Positions 53,415 to 61,626 of a stretch of 64,000 nt of DNA are shown one piece after another; position 1 is the stretch's first letter; each line of letters starts with the position of its first letter. The stretch is from Brumimicrobium sp051745635 (lineage in GTDB: Bacteria > Bacteroidota > Bacteroidia > Flavobacteriales_D > Crocinitomicaceae), in assembly GCA_051745635.1 (NCBI GenBank), contig JBNJEH010000008.1:1-64000 (forward strand), given 5' to 3'. The notes under the pieces were generated by a model, which saw only the letters and a program-made list of their open reading frames with translations, ran no database searches and was not told where the DNA came from. The position numbers were made by a program, and so were the translations under genes.

Positions 53415-54705
53415 AATTTTTATGACGACTTTGTGTGTTTTGATCGTCGGGCATCTGGCCTGGGGTCAAACGGGATCGGAACGTCTGAAAAAAGAACAAC
53501 AGGCACTCGAAAAGCAAATATCAACCACCAGGAATTTGTTGACCAAAAGTCGGAAAAACACGAAGCTTTCACTCGAAGAAGTCAATTTGATCGAACGCCA
53601 GGTGCAGTACAGAGAGCGCTTGTTGCAGAATATTAACAACCAAATACGTTCCTCCGAGTTAAAAATAGAACAGAAAAATGGTCGTATTGCCGAACTCCGT
53701 GCAGAGATAGAACAACTGAAACGACAATACAAGGAGTTGTTGATTTACGCTTACAAAAAGCGAAATAAATACGGGAATCTGATGTTTATTTTCAGTGCAA
53801 AAACGGTAGAAGAAGCCCTTAAACGAAAGCTTTACCTGGAAAAACTTGCCGAAATTCAACAAAAGCAACTGCGCTTGATTAAACAAAACATGGCCTTGCT
53901 CGAGGATGAGATTGCTGACCTCGATGCAGAGAAAAAAGCTAAATTGGAACTGGCCGAACAAAAAAAGGAAGAACGTGCTGAAATTATCGCCGCCAAAAAG
54001 GAAAAGGAAAGGGTTTACGAAGCTTTTAAGGAAAAAGAGGAAGAGCTAAGAGCGGATTTAGAGCAACAGCGCGCCGATCGGGAAAAATTAAAACAGGAAA
54101 TACAAGCCGCTATACAACGGGAAATTGCAGCGGAAGAAGCGCGTCGGGAAAAAGAACGCCGCGAGGCAGAAAAACGCCGTGCAGAGGAAGCTGCCCGGAA
54201 AAATGCGAACACGCCTGAACCGCCCGATGAGGATGGAGATCCCAAAGAGCTGCTGGCATCCAACGAAGTAAACCTTCTGGGCAAAAACTTTGCTGCCAAT
54301 AAGGGGCGACTTCACTGGCCTGTGGACGATGGAACAATCACTCAAAATTACGGTAAAAATGCGCACCCCACACTAAAAGGGGTGTATACGCAAAATAACG
54401 GCGTGGACATCAGTACGCACAAAAGTGCGAATGTGCATGCCGTCTACAAAGGCGAAGTGACCAGTGTTATTAATATTCCCGGAGCGGGAAAGGTCGTTAT
54501 CATCAAACATGGAGAATACCGCAGCGTCTATTCTAATTTGCAGGATGTTTATGTGACCAAAGGAGATCAAATTGACACCCGTTCTCCGCTGGGATCGCTG
54601 TTACCCAACAATTCCGGAAGCGTTTCTGTCGCCCATTTTGAAATCCATCACGTTAAAGGAAATAATGTAGAACAACTCAATCCAAATTTATGGATTGGCG
54701 AATAA
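53398..54705 (+). CDS. EnvC-like murein hydrolase activator (coiled coil plus degenerate LytM)
   Basis: The 435-residue exported protein has a signal peptide (about 1-24), a long coiled coil (about 27-275, Lys/Glu/Arg-rich) and a C-terminal LytM/M23 domain (about 310-435). The zinc ligands are mostly lost: the usual H-x-G-x-D is NNGVDIS and the later Y-A-H-L is YSNL, while the final AHFEIH keeps H-x-x-x-H. As in E. coli EnvC, such a domain activates cell-separation amidases rather than cutting peptidoglycan. FtsX (11621-12511) is the expected membrane partner. Confidence 0.9.
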   Translation: MRSVSKIFMTTLCVLIVGHLAWGQTGSERLKKEQQALEKQISTTRNLLTKSRKNTKLSLEEVNLIERQVQYRERLLQNINNQIRSSELKIEQKNGRIAELRAEIEQLKRQYKELLIYAYKKRNKYGNLMFIFSAKTVEEALKRKLYLEKLAEIQQKQLRLIKQNMALLEDEIADLDAEKKAKLELAEQKKEERAEIIAAKKEKERVYEAFKEKEEELRADLEQQRADREKLKQEIQAAIQREIAAEEARREKERREAEKRRAEEAARKNANTPEPPDEDGDPKELLASNEVNLLGKNFAANKGRLHWPVDDGTITQNYGKNAHPTLKGVYTQNNGVDISTHKSANVHAVYKGEVTSVINIPGAGKVVIIKHGEYRSVYSNLQDVYVTKGDQIDTRSPLGSLLPNNSGSVSVAHFEIHHVKGNNVEQLNPNLWIGE

Positions 54706-54708
54706 TGG

Positions 54709-54959
54709 AACTGTTTTAACCCGACTTATTCATGAATTTAATTTTGAACCTATTTTAGGCACAAGCACCAAAGGAATATATGCATATTTTGCGGGGCTTG
54801 TAACGACAAATAGATCAAAATTAAATCAAAATCTGATTGATAAAAGTGTCCCCAAAAATGGGCTTACTAAAAAAGACAAAAACAGCAAATAAGACTCTTT
54901 ATCTCTGTACGTTACAGTATGTTTTAAGTCAGATTGGTGAATAATTCGGGTTAACAGTT
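54709..54959. mobile_element. MITE-like element with terminal inverted repeats
   Basis: The left end (54709-54737, starting AACTGTTTTAACCCGACTTA) and the inverted right end (54933-54959) match at 24 of 27 positions with one 2-nt gap. The 251-bp interior is AT-rich and has no real gene. It starts 3 bp after the EnvC-like stop codon. No target duplication is clear. The size and the long terminal repeats suggest a non-autonomous transposon or an IS relic; no matching transposase is in the window. Confidence 0.55.
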
Positions 54960-55156
54960 GAAAACGCTTATAGTAGCGCGCTGAAATGTGTAGAAGTAAG
55001 CCTCTTGAGGTGATGGTGCGAAGTTAAAATCCGGAGTAAAGCAAACTCAAATTCAGGATGCATACATTTAGCCGGGCTGAGCACCCACTGCCGAACCCTG
55101 GTGCAATTTCTGACCCTTGAAATGACGCGATCAGCCGGAAAGGCGCGGTTAGCGAC
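54960..55156. other. Non-coding stretch between the MITE-like element and the small membrane gene
   Basis: About 200 bp without an ORF or clear hairpin. It lies downstream of both flanking genes, which converge here. Confidence 0.4.
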
Positions 55157-55318
55157 CTATTTTTCGTCTTCTTCGTCTTCGAAAACCCGTTTCGGACGAA
55201 TTTGATCAATGGCGCCGAGGGTAATCCAAAAAGGAACTGCAAAACCCAATAAGAAAAGAAGTAGCCAAAATGCCATTCCTCCCAAAATTAGAAACATTAC
55301 TATGCCGAAAATACTCAT
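55157..55318 (-). CDS. Small membrane protein (53 residues)
   Basis: An ATG at 55318 opens a 53-codon frame ending TAG at 55157. Residues 3-35 form one or two hydrophobic helices (FGIVMFLILGGMAFWLLLFL, then FAVPFWITLGA). The tail is polar, IRPKRVFEDEEDEK, with a basic patch followed by an acidic end. That composition is unlikely for random sequence. Family and function are unknown. It is divergent from fumC, whose start lies 70 bp away. Confidence 0.6.
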   Translation of the reverse strand: MSIFGIVMFLILGGMAFWLLLFLLGFAVPFWITLGAIDQIRPKRVFEDEEDEK

Positions 55319-55387
55319 CTTATACTATTTTTGTAATACCGTTGTGGGCGTAAAATTAAAAAATTATTCAAACAAAAATCATAAAAA

Positions 55388-56782
55388 ATGGAATATAGAG
55401 TTGAAAAAGACACGATGGGCGAGGTAAAAGTGCCCGCTGACAAATATTGGGGCGCTCAAACAGAGCGTTCGCGCAACAATTTTAAGATTGGTCCGGAAGG
55501 AAGTATGCCTAAAGAGGTGATTTATGGGTTTGCTTATCTCAAAAAGGCGGCAGCGCACACGAATTGTGAACTCGGTGTGCTCGGGGAAGATAAAAAAGAA
55601 CTGATTTCAAAAGTTTGCGATGAAATTTTGAATGGTCAGCACGATGATCAGTTTCCGCTCGTCATTTGGCAAACAGGATCGGGAACACAGTCCAATATGA
55701 ATACCAACGAGGTCATTGCGAATCGCGGTCATGTGCTGGACGGTCACCAATTAGGTGAGGGAGAGCGCAAGTTGCAACCGAATGACGACGTGAACAAATC
55801 ACAATCTTCTAACGACACATTTCCGACGGGAATGCATATCGCTGCTTATAAAATGATTGTGGAAACAACCATACCCGGTGTAAAAAAGCTGAGAGATGTA
55901 CTCGATCAAAAAGCAAAAGACTTCAAAGAGGTCGTAAAAATTGGTCGCACGCACCTCATGGATGCGACACCGTTGACGCTCGGTCAGGAATTTTCGGGAT
56001 ATGTTTCTCAACTGGATCACGGACTGAAAGCGTTAGAAAATACGCTGCCTCATTTATCTGAGCTGGCACTTGGAGGAACAGCCGTAGGAACGGGTATCAA
56101 TACACCCGATGGCTATGCTGAGTTGGTTGCTAAGAAAATTGCAGACTTTACGGGACTGCCATTTATCACGGCAGATAACAAGTTTGAAGCACTGGCGGCT
56201 CACGATGCTATCGTCGAAACGCATGGAGCACTCAAACAACTCGGGGTTTCACTGAATAAAATCGCGAACGATATTCGCATGATGGCATCTGGACCGCGCT
56301 CAGGAATCGGAGAAATTATCATTCCAGCTAACGAACCGGGCTCTTCAATTATGCCGGGGAAAGTGAATCCTACCCAGTGCGAAGCGTTGACGATGGTTGC
56401 CGCTCAGGTCATGGGGAATGATGTAGCGATTGGCGTTGGGGGAACCCAGGGGCACTATGAGTTGAACGTGTTTAAACCGATGATGGCTGCAAACTTGCTC
56501 GAATCGGCGCGTTTGATCGGAGATGGCTGTGTTTCTTTTGCCGATAACTGTGCAGCAGGGATTGAACCGAATCATTCCAAAATTAATGAATTATTGAATA
56601 ATTCGCTGATGCTCGTAACTGCGTTAAACACTAAAATTGGTTATTACAAAGCAGCAGAAATTGCTGGACATGCCCACGAAAATGGCACGACGTTGAAAGA
56701 AGCTGCCGTAGAACTCGGCCATTTAACTGCTGAACAATATGACGAATGGGTCGATCCATCTAAAATGGTGGGTAAGAAATAG
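55388..56782 (+). CDS. fumC: Fumarate hydratase, class II
   Basis: It interconverts fumarate and malate in the TCA cycle. The 464-residue protein has the superfamily signature GSSIMPGKVNPTQCE, the substrate-binding TGSGTQSNMNTNEV, SSNDTFPT and GRTHLMDATPLTLGQE, and the class II start YRVEKDTMGEVKVPADKYWGAQTERS. Argininosuccinate lyase and aspartase are less likely, given this N-terminus. The iron-free tetrameric form is expected. Confidence 0.96.
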   Translation: MEYRVEKDTMGEVKVPADKYWGAQTERSRNNFKIGPEGSMPKEVIYGFAYLKKAAAHTNCELGVLGEDKKELISKVCDEILNGQHDDQFPLVIWQTGSGTQSNMNTNEVIANRGHVLDGHQLGEGERKLQPNDDVNKSQSSNDTFPTGMHIAAYKMIVETTIPGVKKLRDVLDQKAKDFKEVVKIGRTHLMDATPLTLGQEFSGYVSQLDHGLKALENTLPHLSELALGGTAVGTGINTPDGYAELVAKKIADFTGLPFITADNKFEALAAHDAIVETHGALKQLGVSLNKIANDIRMMASGPRSGIGEIIIPANEPGSSIMPGKVNPTQCEALTMVAAQVMGNDVAIGVGGTQGHYELNVFKPMMAANLLESARLIGDGCVSFADNCAAGIEPNHSKINELLNNSLMLVTALNTKIGYYKAAEIAGHAHENGTTLKEAAVELGHLTAEQYDEWVDPSKMVGKK

Positions 56783-56849
56783 CAGGACAAACGTATTGAG
56801 AACTGCGGCTTCCATAATTGCAGAAAGCAAAGGGTCTCTGGTTCTCACG

Positions 56850-56984
56850 GATCGTTCGTCTCGTGGGTTGTCGCCACTGATCCTATTGTCGCGATTGCTA
56901 TCCCCACGGGTTCTATCGCCACGGGTTCTATTGCCACGGGTTCTATTGCCACGGGTTCTATTGCCACGGGTTTCAACCCGTGGC
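56850..56984. repeat. 15-bp minisatellite ending in a palindrome
   Basis: The unit CCACGGGTTCTATTG starts at 56904, 56919, 56934, 56949 and 56964, with degenerate units before 56904. The last unit runs into a perfect palindrome, GCCACGGGTT-TC-AACCCGTGGC (56963-56984), so the array ends in a 10-bp hairpin. It lies after fumC and may act as a transcription barrier or an IHF/gyrase-type site; that is speculation. Confidence 0.85.
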
Positions 56985-57149
56985 ACCCTTTCTCCCACTT
57001 CACATCGCAAGAAATAACAACCCTTTTTTGTAAGGTGTTGTAATTGAGTGTGTCAAAGTAGTAGAGAAGACAACGTTTTAGCGATAATATGCGTTATACA
57101 TTGTGATTGAAGGTGAAAAACTTTATTTTGCCGATCAATAATACTATTT

Positions 57150-59270
57150 ATGAGACAAATTAATTGGTTATGGGTGCTTGTTCTAATTGTTGGGCAATCT
57201 TTAAATGCTCAGGAGGGCAATTGGTGTGGATTCGATCCGCTGCTCGAAGATAAAATTGAGGCAAATCCCGATTATATGAACGAGTTGCAGGAAAAAATCA
57301 AAACCATTCGGGAACAGAATGATCATGCAACTCCAAAATCAGCGGCCTACACAATACCTGTAGTCTTTCATGTTATTCACGATGGAGGTCCTGGAAATAT
57401 TTCGATGGAGCAAATTCAGTCGGGTATCGATGTGATGAATGAAGATTTCGCAGCGTTGAATGCAGATGCCGGACAGATCAGAAATGACGCCGATGCCCCT
57501 TTTGCACCCCTTCACGCAAATGTAGATGTCGAGTTTAAGCTCGCGAAGAGAGATCCGCAGGGGAATTGTACGAACGGCATTCAACGACGCTATGCGCCGA
57601 GTCTGACCAATGAAGCTGGAGAAGATTGTAAATATTCCTCCAATGGAGGGCTCGATGCCTGGCCAAATGATTCTTACTTGAATATATGGGTGGTCAACTC
57701 AATTGGAAGTAATAGCCAGGGTACGACGCTCGGTTATGCTTACTTGCCTTACAACAACTGGGATTCGGGGCATGGCATTTTAAATCGACACGACAGAGTG
57801 GGGAGAATAGGCACCGCTTCCAACAATGATGGACGGACACTTACACATGAGATGGGACACATCTGCGGTCTGTTTCACACGTTTCAGGATGGATGTCACA
57901 GCACGGACTGTAGCTCGAATGGTGACTTTATCTGCGATACTCCCCCGGCAGAACAAACTTTTGGTTGCCTCTCTACGAATAATACATGTAACGATGTCCC
58001 TGTAAATGACTTTTACGGCAGTGATGTTTTGGACATGAACGAAAACCACATGAGCTACAACTCCTGTCGATTCATGTTTTCAGAGGGTCAAAAAACACTG
58101 ATGAATAATAATTTTGAGACCATTCCGAATTTCATCTCACTTACATCTGCTGTAAACCTCACGGCGACGGGAGTTAACGAGCCGGATGTTATTTGTGAAG
58201 CGGACTTCGATGCCGATAAAAAAGTGATTTGTGTCGGTCAATCGGTTGATTTTAATGACATGTCCTACCACGGTGCCAGTACCTGGGACTGGAGCTTTCC
58301 GGGAGGTTCACCTTCCAGTTCGACGGATCAAAATCCCGTAGTCACCTACAATACGCCGGGAGTTTACGAGGTTACATTGACGGCATCAGATGGAACGAGT
58401 AGCGCCAGTGAGACAAAGACAGCTTTTATCAAAGTTCTGGATTTTTCTGTGCCCTTACCGTTTTACGAGAGTTTTGAAAACGTGAGCGCCATTCCGAATG
58501 ATTTTTGGGTAGTAGATAACCCGGGAAATAATGCGGCATTCGAATTAAAAAATGTCGGCTTGAACAGTTCGAAAAGTGCTGGCATTTCAAATTTTGGGGA
58601 ACCGGTAGGAGCCATTGATGAATTGGTGAGTTCACCTATTGATTTATCACAGGTTAATAGCGAGGTGACACTATCTTTTCGCTATGCTTACCGAAAGCGA
58701 TATACGGCCAACGATGAGTGGTTGCGCGTTTTTATAAGTTACGACTGCGGAGAATTATGGGCGCAGCGCAAAACACTGAGAGGTAGCCAGCTATCCGACC
58801 AGACGGAGACGAATGCCTGGGAGCCACAGAGCGAAGAGGACTGGGTGACCGTTCATATGACCAACGTAACATCTTCATTTTGGGTAGATAATTTTAGAGT
58901 TAAATTTCAATTTGAATCCGATAACGGAAACAATTTTTATGTAGACGACATCAATATTTATGAAGGAGCTCCGTCGGATGATCCCGTGGTGGGCGTTGAG
59001 AGCTATGATGCTTCTATCGACTTTTCAGTTTATCCAAACCCTACAGCTGATGATGTACATGTTGAATTTTCACTGGATCGTGCGGAAAAAATAGACTTGA
59101 ATATCAGAACGGTTGATGGAAGAGTTGTACAAACCAACACGGTTCAGGCCGATGTCGGTAAAAACCTGGCCATTCTCGACATGCGTGGACTGTCGAAAGG
59201 TGTGTACTGGGTTGAGGTGAAACAACAGAAAAGTGCCTCTCGACATGTTTATCGCGTCGTGAAGCATTGA
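57150..59270 (+). CDS. M43 family zinc metalloprotease with PKD, MAM-like and T9SS type A domains, copy 1
   Basis: The 706-residue secreted protease has a signal peptide (1-21), a propeptide-like region (to about 65), the M43 (pappalysin/cytophagalysin) catalytic domain with HEMGHICGLFH (His233, Glu234, His237, His243), and a Met-turn candidate (ENHMSYNSC). A PKD domain (about 349-430; STWDWSFPGGSPSS), a MAM-like beta-sandwich (435-610) and a type A sorting tail (about 624-706; DFSVYPNPTADDVHV) follow. It probably degrades extracellular proteins. It is a tandem paralogue of the next gene. Confidence 0.92.
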   Translation: MRQINWLWVLVLIVGQSLNAQEGNWCGFDPLLEDKIEANPDYMNELQEKIKTIREQNDHATPKSAAYTIPVVFHVIHDGGPGNISMEQIQSGIDVMNEDFAALNADAGQIRNDADAPFAPLHANVDVEFKLAKRDPQGNCTNGIQRRYAPSLTNEAGEDCKYSSNGGLDAWPNDSYLNIWVVNSIGSNSQGTTLGYAYLPYNNWDSGHGILNRHDRVGRIGTASNNDGRTLTHEMGHICGLFHTFQDGCHSTDCSSNGDFICDTPPAEQTFGCLSTNNTCNDVPVNDFYGSDVLDMNENHMSYNSCRFMFSEGQKTLMNNNFETIPNFISLTSAVNLTATGVNEPDVICEADFDADKKVICVGQSVDFNDMSYHGASTWDWSFPGGSPSSSTDQNPVVTYNTPGVYEVTLTASDGTSSASETKTAFIKVLDFSVPLPFYESFENVSAIPNDFWVVDNPGNNAAFELKNVGLNSSKSAGISNFGEPVGAIDELVSSPIDLSQVNSEVTLSFRYAYRKRYTANDEWLRVFISYDCGELWAQRKTLRGSQLSDQTETNAWEPQSEEDWVTVHMTNVTSSFWVDNFRVKFQFESDNGNNFYVDDINIYEGAPSDDPVVGVESYDASIDFSVYPNPTADDVHVEFSLDRAEKIDLNIRTVDGRVVQTNTVQADVGKNLAILDMRGLSKGVYWVEVKQQKSASRHVYRVVKH

Positions 59271-59367
59271 TTTTCACGTTTAATCAACAAATACAACCGT
59301 TGAAGTAATGGATTTTACTGTTGGAAAAAAAATAAGTACCTTTATAGTGCTAAAATAAAACTCAATT

Positions 59368-61473
59368 ATGAAAAAATTACTATTTACAATGATAACTGCT
59401 GTGGTGGCTTTCGCTGCGTATGCACAAGAAGCCTACCCCTGTCATACCGATCAACAAACAAAAGAATTTATCGAGCAGCTCTCGCCAGCTGAGCGCGCGC
59501 AATATGAAGCTGAACAACAGGCTTATGAGCAAGAAATTCAGCAATACATCAGCAATCACCCGGAAATTCAGACCAACAACGGTTCTCGCTCTGTACAGTA
59601 CACCATTCCGGTTGTCTTTCACATTATCCACGCAGGTGGTCCCGAGAATATCTCAGACGAACAGGTGGAAGACTGTATACGCATTATGAACGAAGATTAC
59701 CAGAAGCTCAATGCCGATGCGAATCAGGTTCAGAGTGAATTTGCGAGTATTGTTGCCGATTCCGAAATTGAATTCAAATTGGCGAAAAAGGATCCCCAGG
59801 GGAATTGTACAAATGGAATCACGCGTACGTTTTCCAATGTTACGTTTGGCGGTGATGGTAATGATCGCATATCCGCAGTACAGGGAGAACATGGTAATTG
59901 GCCAGGTGACGAGTACATGAATGTTTTTGTTGCGGAAAATATTGGCGGAGCTGCCGGGTACACCTATACGCCTAACAATTGGATAGGTGCAGACATGGGC
60001 AACGGTATCCATGTATTGCAGAACTATGTCGGAAGTATCGGAACTTCTTCTCCGGGAACGAGCAGAACGATGACGCACGAAGCTGGACACTGGTTGAATC
60101 TATCGCACCTTTGGGGAGGTTCGAACAGTCCAGGACTTTCTTCGAATTGTAATGATGATGATGGAGTGAATGATACGCCGAATACAATAGGATGGGAAAG
60201 TTGTAATCTGCAGGGAACGACATGTGATGCTCAAAAGGATAATGTAGAGAACTTTTTGGAGTACTCTTATTGCTCTAAAATGTTTACGTTAGATCAAAAA
60301 TCGCGTATGCACGCTGCATTAAACTCGAGCACTGGTGGTCGTAATAATATTCATAGCGCCAGCAATTTGAACGCAACTGGCGTAAATGAACCAGATGTCA
60401 TGTGTAAAGCTGACTTTGAGGCTTCTCAACGCGTTATTTGCTCTGGTCAGACCGTGAACTTCACAGATTACTCTTTCCACGGTCCTTCTGGATGGACATG
60501 GAACTTTGAAGGTGGTACGCCTTCGACTTCGAACGCTCAGGATCCATCAGTTGTTTACAACACGCCGGGAACCTACGAAGTGGAATTGACTGCTACTGAT
60601 GGTTCTAATTCGGCGACTGAAACGAAAACAAGTTATATAACAGTCTTGCCGGACGGTTCTTCAATGCCTTATGGTGAAGATTTTGAAGCGTACAATGATC
60701 TTGCAAATTCGAGATGGTCGGTGAACAATCCCGGTGGTAATGAAGCTTTTCAATTAGATGAACAAATTGGACATACAGGAACACAATCTGTGCGTCTCAA
60801 TAACTTTGGTCAGCCTGCTGAGGGCATTGATGAAATTATTTCTAATCCTGTGGATCTGACAAGCATTTCCACCGAAGTGACGCTTTCATTCCGCTACGCA
60901 TACAGAAAACGTTCTTCAGCGAACGAAGAATGGTTGCGTGTATTTATTACCAGTGATTGTGGTGACAGTTGGGCGCAGCGCAAAACCATTAAAGGAAATT
61001 CTTTGGGAAGTGATATTGCAACGAGTGCCTGGGAGCCGGAATCTCAAGATGATTGGGTGACTGTACACATGACGAACATTACCTCTTCTTTTTGGGTGGA
61101 TAACTTCAGAGTGAAGTTCCAGTTTGAAGCGGATAATGGAAACAACTTCTTCCTCGATAATATTAATATTTATCCGGGAAGTTCAGATGATGAGGCACTG
61201 AGTATCGATGAGCAGGGAGCGTTTAACGGATTTAAAGTATTCCCTAACCCAGCACAGGATGAGGCAAACGTGGAATTTGCCGTTACTGATTCAAAAAATA
61301 CCCGCGTCACTGTGATGAACACGATCGGTCAAGAAGTTATATCAACCGACGTCCAGGCGCAACCTGGTAAGAATCGAGTAGTTCTTTCAACGAGAAATCT
61401 CGAATCGGGTGTCTATTTTGTAAAAGTTGGATCAGAAGGAGCACAACAAACAGAGCGCCTCATTGTGAAATAG
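59368..61473 (+). CDS. M43 family zinc metalloprotease with PKD, MAM-like and T9SS type A domains, copy 2
   Basis: This 701-residue secreted protease has the same layout as its neighbour: signal peptide (1-19), a Gln/Glu-rich propeptide (about 25-70), and catalytic domain with HEAGHWLNLSH (His237, Glu238, His241, His247), where the usual Gly before the last His segment is Asn. A PKD domain (348-428), a MAM-like domain (435-605) and a type A tail (about 621-701; GFKVFPNPAQDEANVE) follow. The C-terminal domains of the two are more alike than the propeptides. Confidence 0.92.
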   Translation: MKKLLFTMITAVVAFAAYAQEAYPCHTDQQTKEFIEQLSPAERAQYEAEQQAYEQEIQQYISNHPEIQTNNGSRSVQYTIPVVFHIIHAGGPENISDEQVEDCIRIMNEDYQKLNADANQVQSEFASIVADSEIEFKLAKKDPQGNCTNGITRTFSNVTFGGDGNDRISAVQGEHGNWPGDEYMNVFVAENIGGAAGYTYTPNNWIGADMGNGIHVLQNYVGSIGTSSPGTSRTMTHEAGHWLNLSHLWGGSNSPGLSSNCNDDDGVNDTPNTIGWESCNLQGTTCDAQKDNVENFLEYSYCSKMFTLDQKSRMHAALNSSTGGRNNIHSASNLNATGVNEPDVMCKADFEASQRVICSGQTVNFTDYSFHGPSGWTWNFEGGTPSTSNAQDPSVVYNTPGTYEVELTATDGSNSATETKTSYITVLPDGSSMPYGEDFEAYNDLANSRWSVNNPGGNEAFQLDEQIGHTGTQSVRLNNFGQPAEGIDEIISNPVDLTSISTEVTLSFRYAYRKRSSANEEWLRVFITSDCGDSWAQRKTIKGNSLGSDIATSAWEPESQDDWVTVHMTNITSSFWVDNFRVKFQFEADNGNNFFLDNINIYPGSSDDEALSIDEQGAFNGFKVFPNPAQDEANVEFAVTDSKNTRVTVMNTIGQEVISTDVQAQPGKNRVVLSTRNLESGVYFVKVGSEGAQQTERLIVK

Positions 61474-61500
61474 GTTAAATTTTTAACTAAACAATACGAT

Positions 61501-61527
61501 AAGCGAGTGGTTTTCCACTCGCTTTTT
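61501..61527 (+). terminator. Rho-independent terminator
   Basis: AAGCGAGTGG/CCACTCGCTT, a perfect 10-bp stem with a TTTT loop, followed by a T tract; 27 bp after the protease stop. Confidence 0.93.
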
Positions 61528-61588
61528 TGTTGGATGTACTTTTCATATATTTTATCGCGATTCGCTCGATTTCAACCGTTGTATTATT

Positions 61589-61596
61589 TATCTTTG
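61589..61596 (+). promoter_or_regulatory. lysS -7 box TATCTTTG
   Basis: Exact TAnnTTTG match, 30 bp before the lysS ATG. The -33 region is not clear. Confidence 0.5.
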
Positions 61597-61626
61597 CCCC
61601 TTCTGGAATAAAAACGTTCAAGCAAT

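Noticed and set aside
54695..54892. 65-codon ORF after the EnvC-like gene
   Set aside because: It begins inside that gene in another frame and ends in the MITE-like element; no recognisable domain.
56850..56984. CRISPR array
   Set aside because: The 15-bp units are contiguous, with no spacers.
56723..57010. 95-codon minus-strand ORF with repeated RGNRT residues
   Set aside because: The periodic peptide comes directly from the 15-bp DNA repeat; the frame overlaps fumC and has no start context.
25480..61473. Type IX secretion machinery genes
   Set aside because: Many substrates with type A or B tails are present, but none of the known machinery genes (porV, sprA, gldKLMN and others) was seen in the window.
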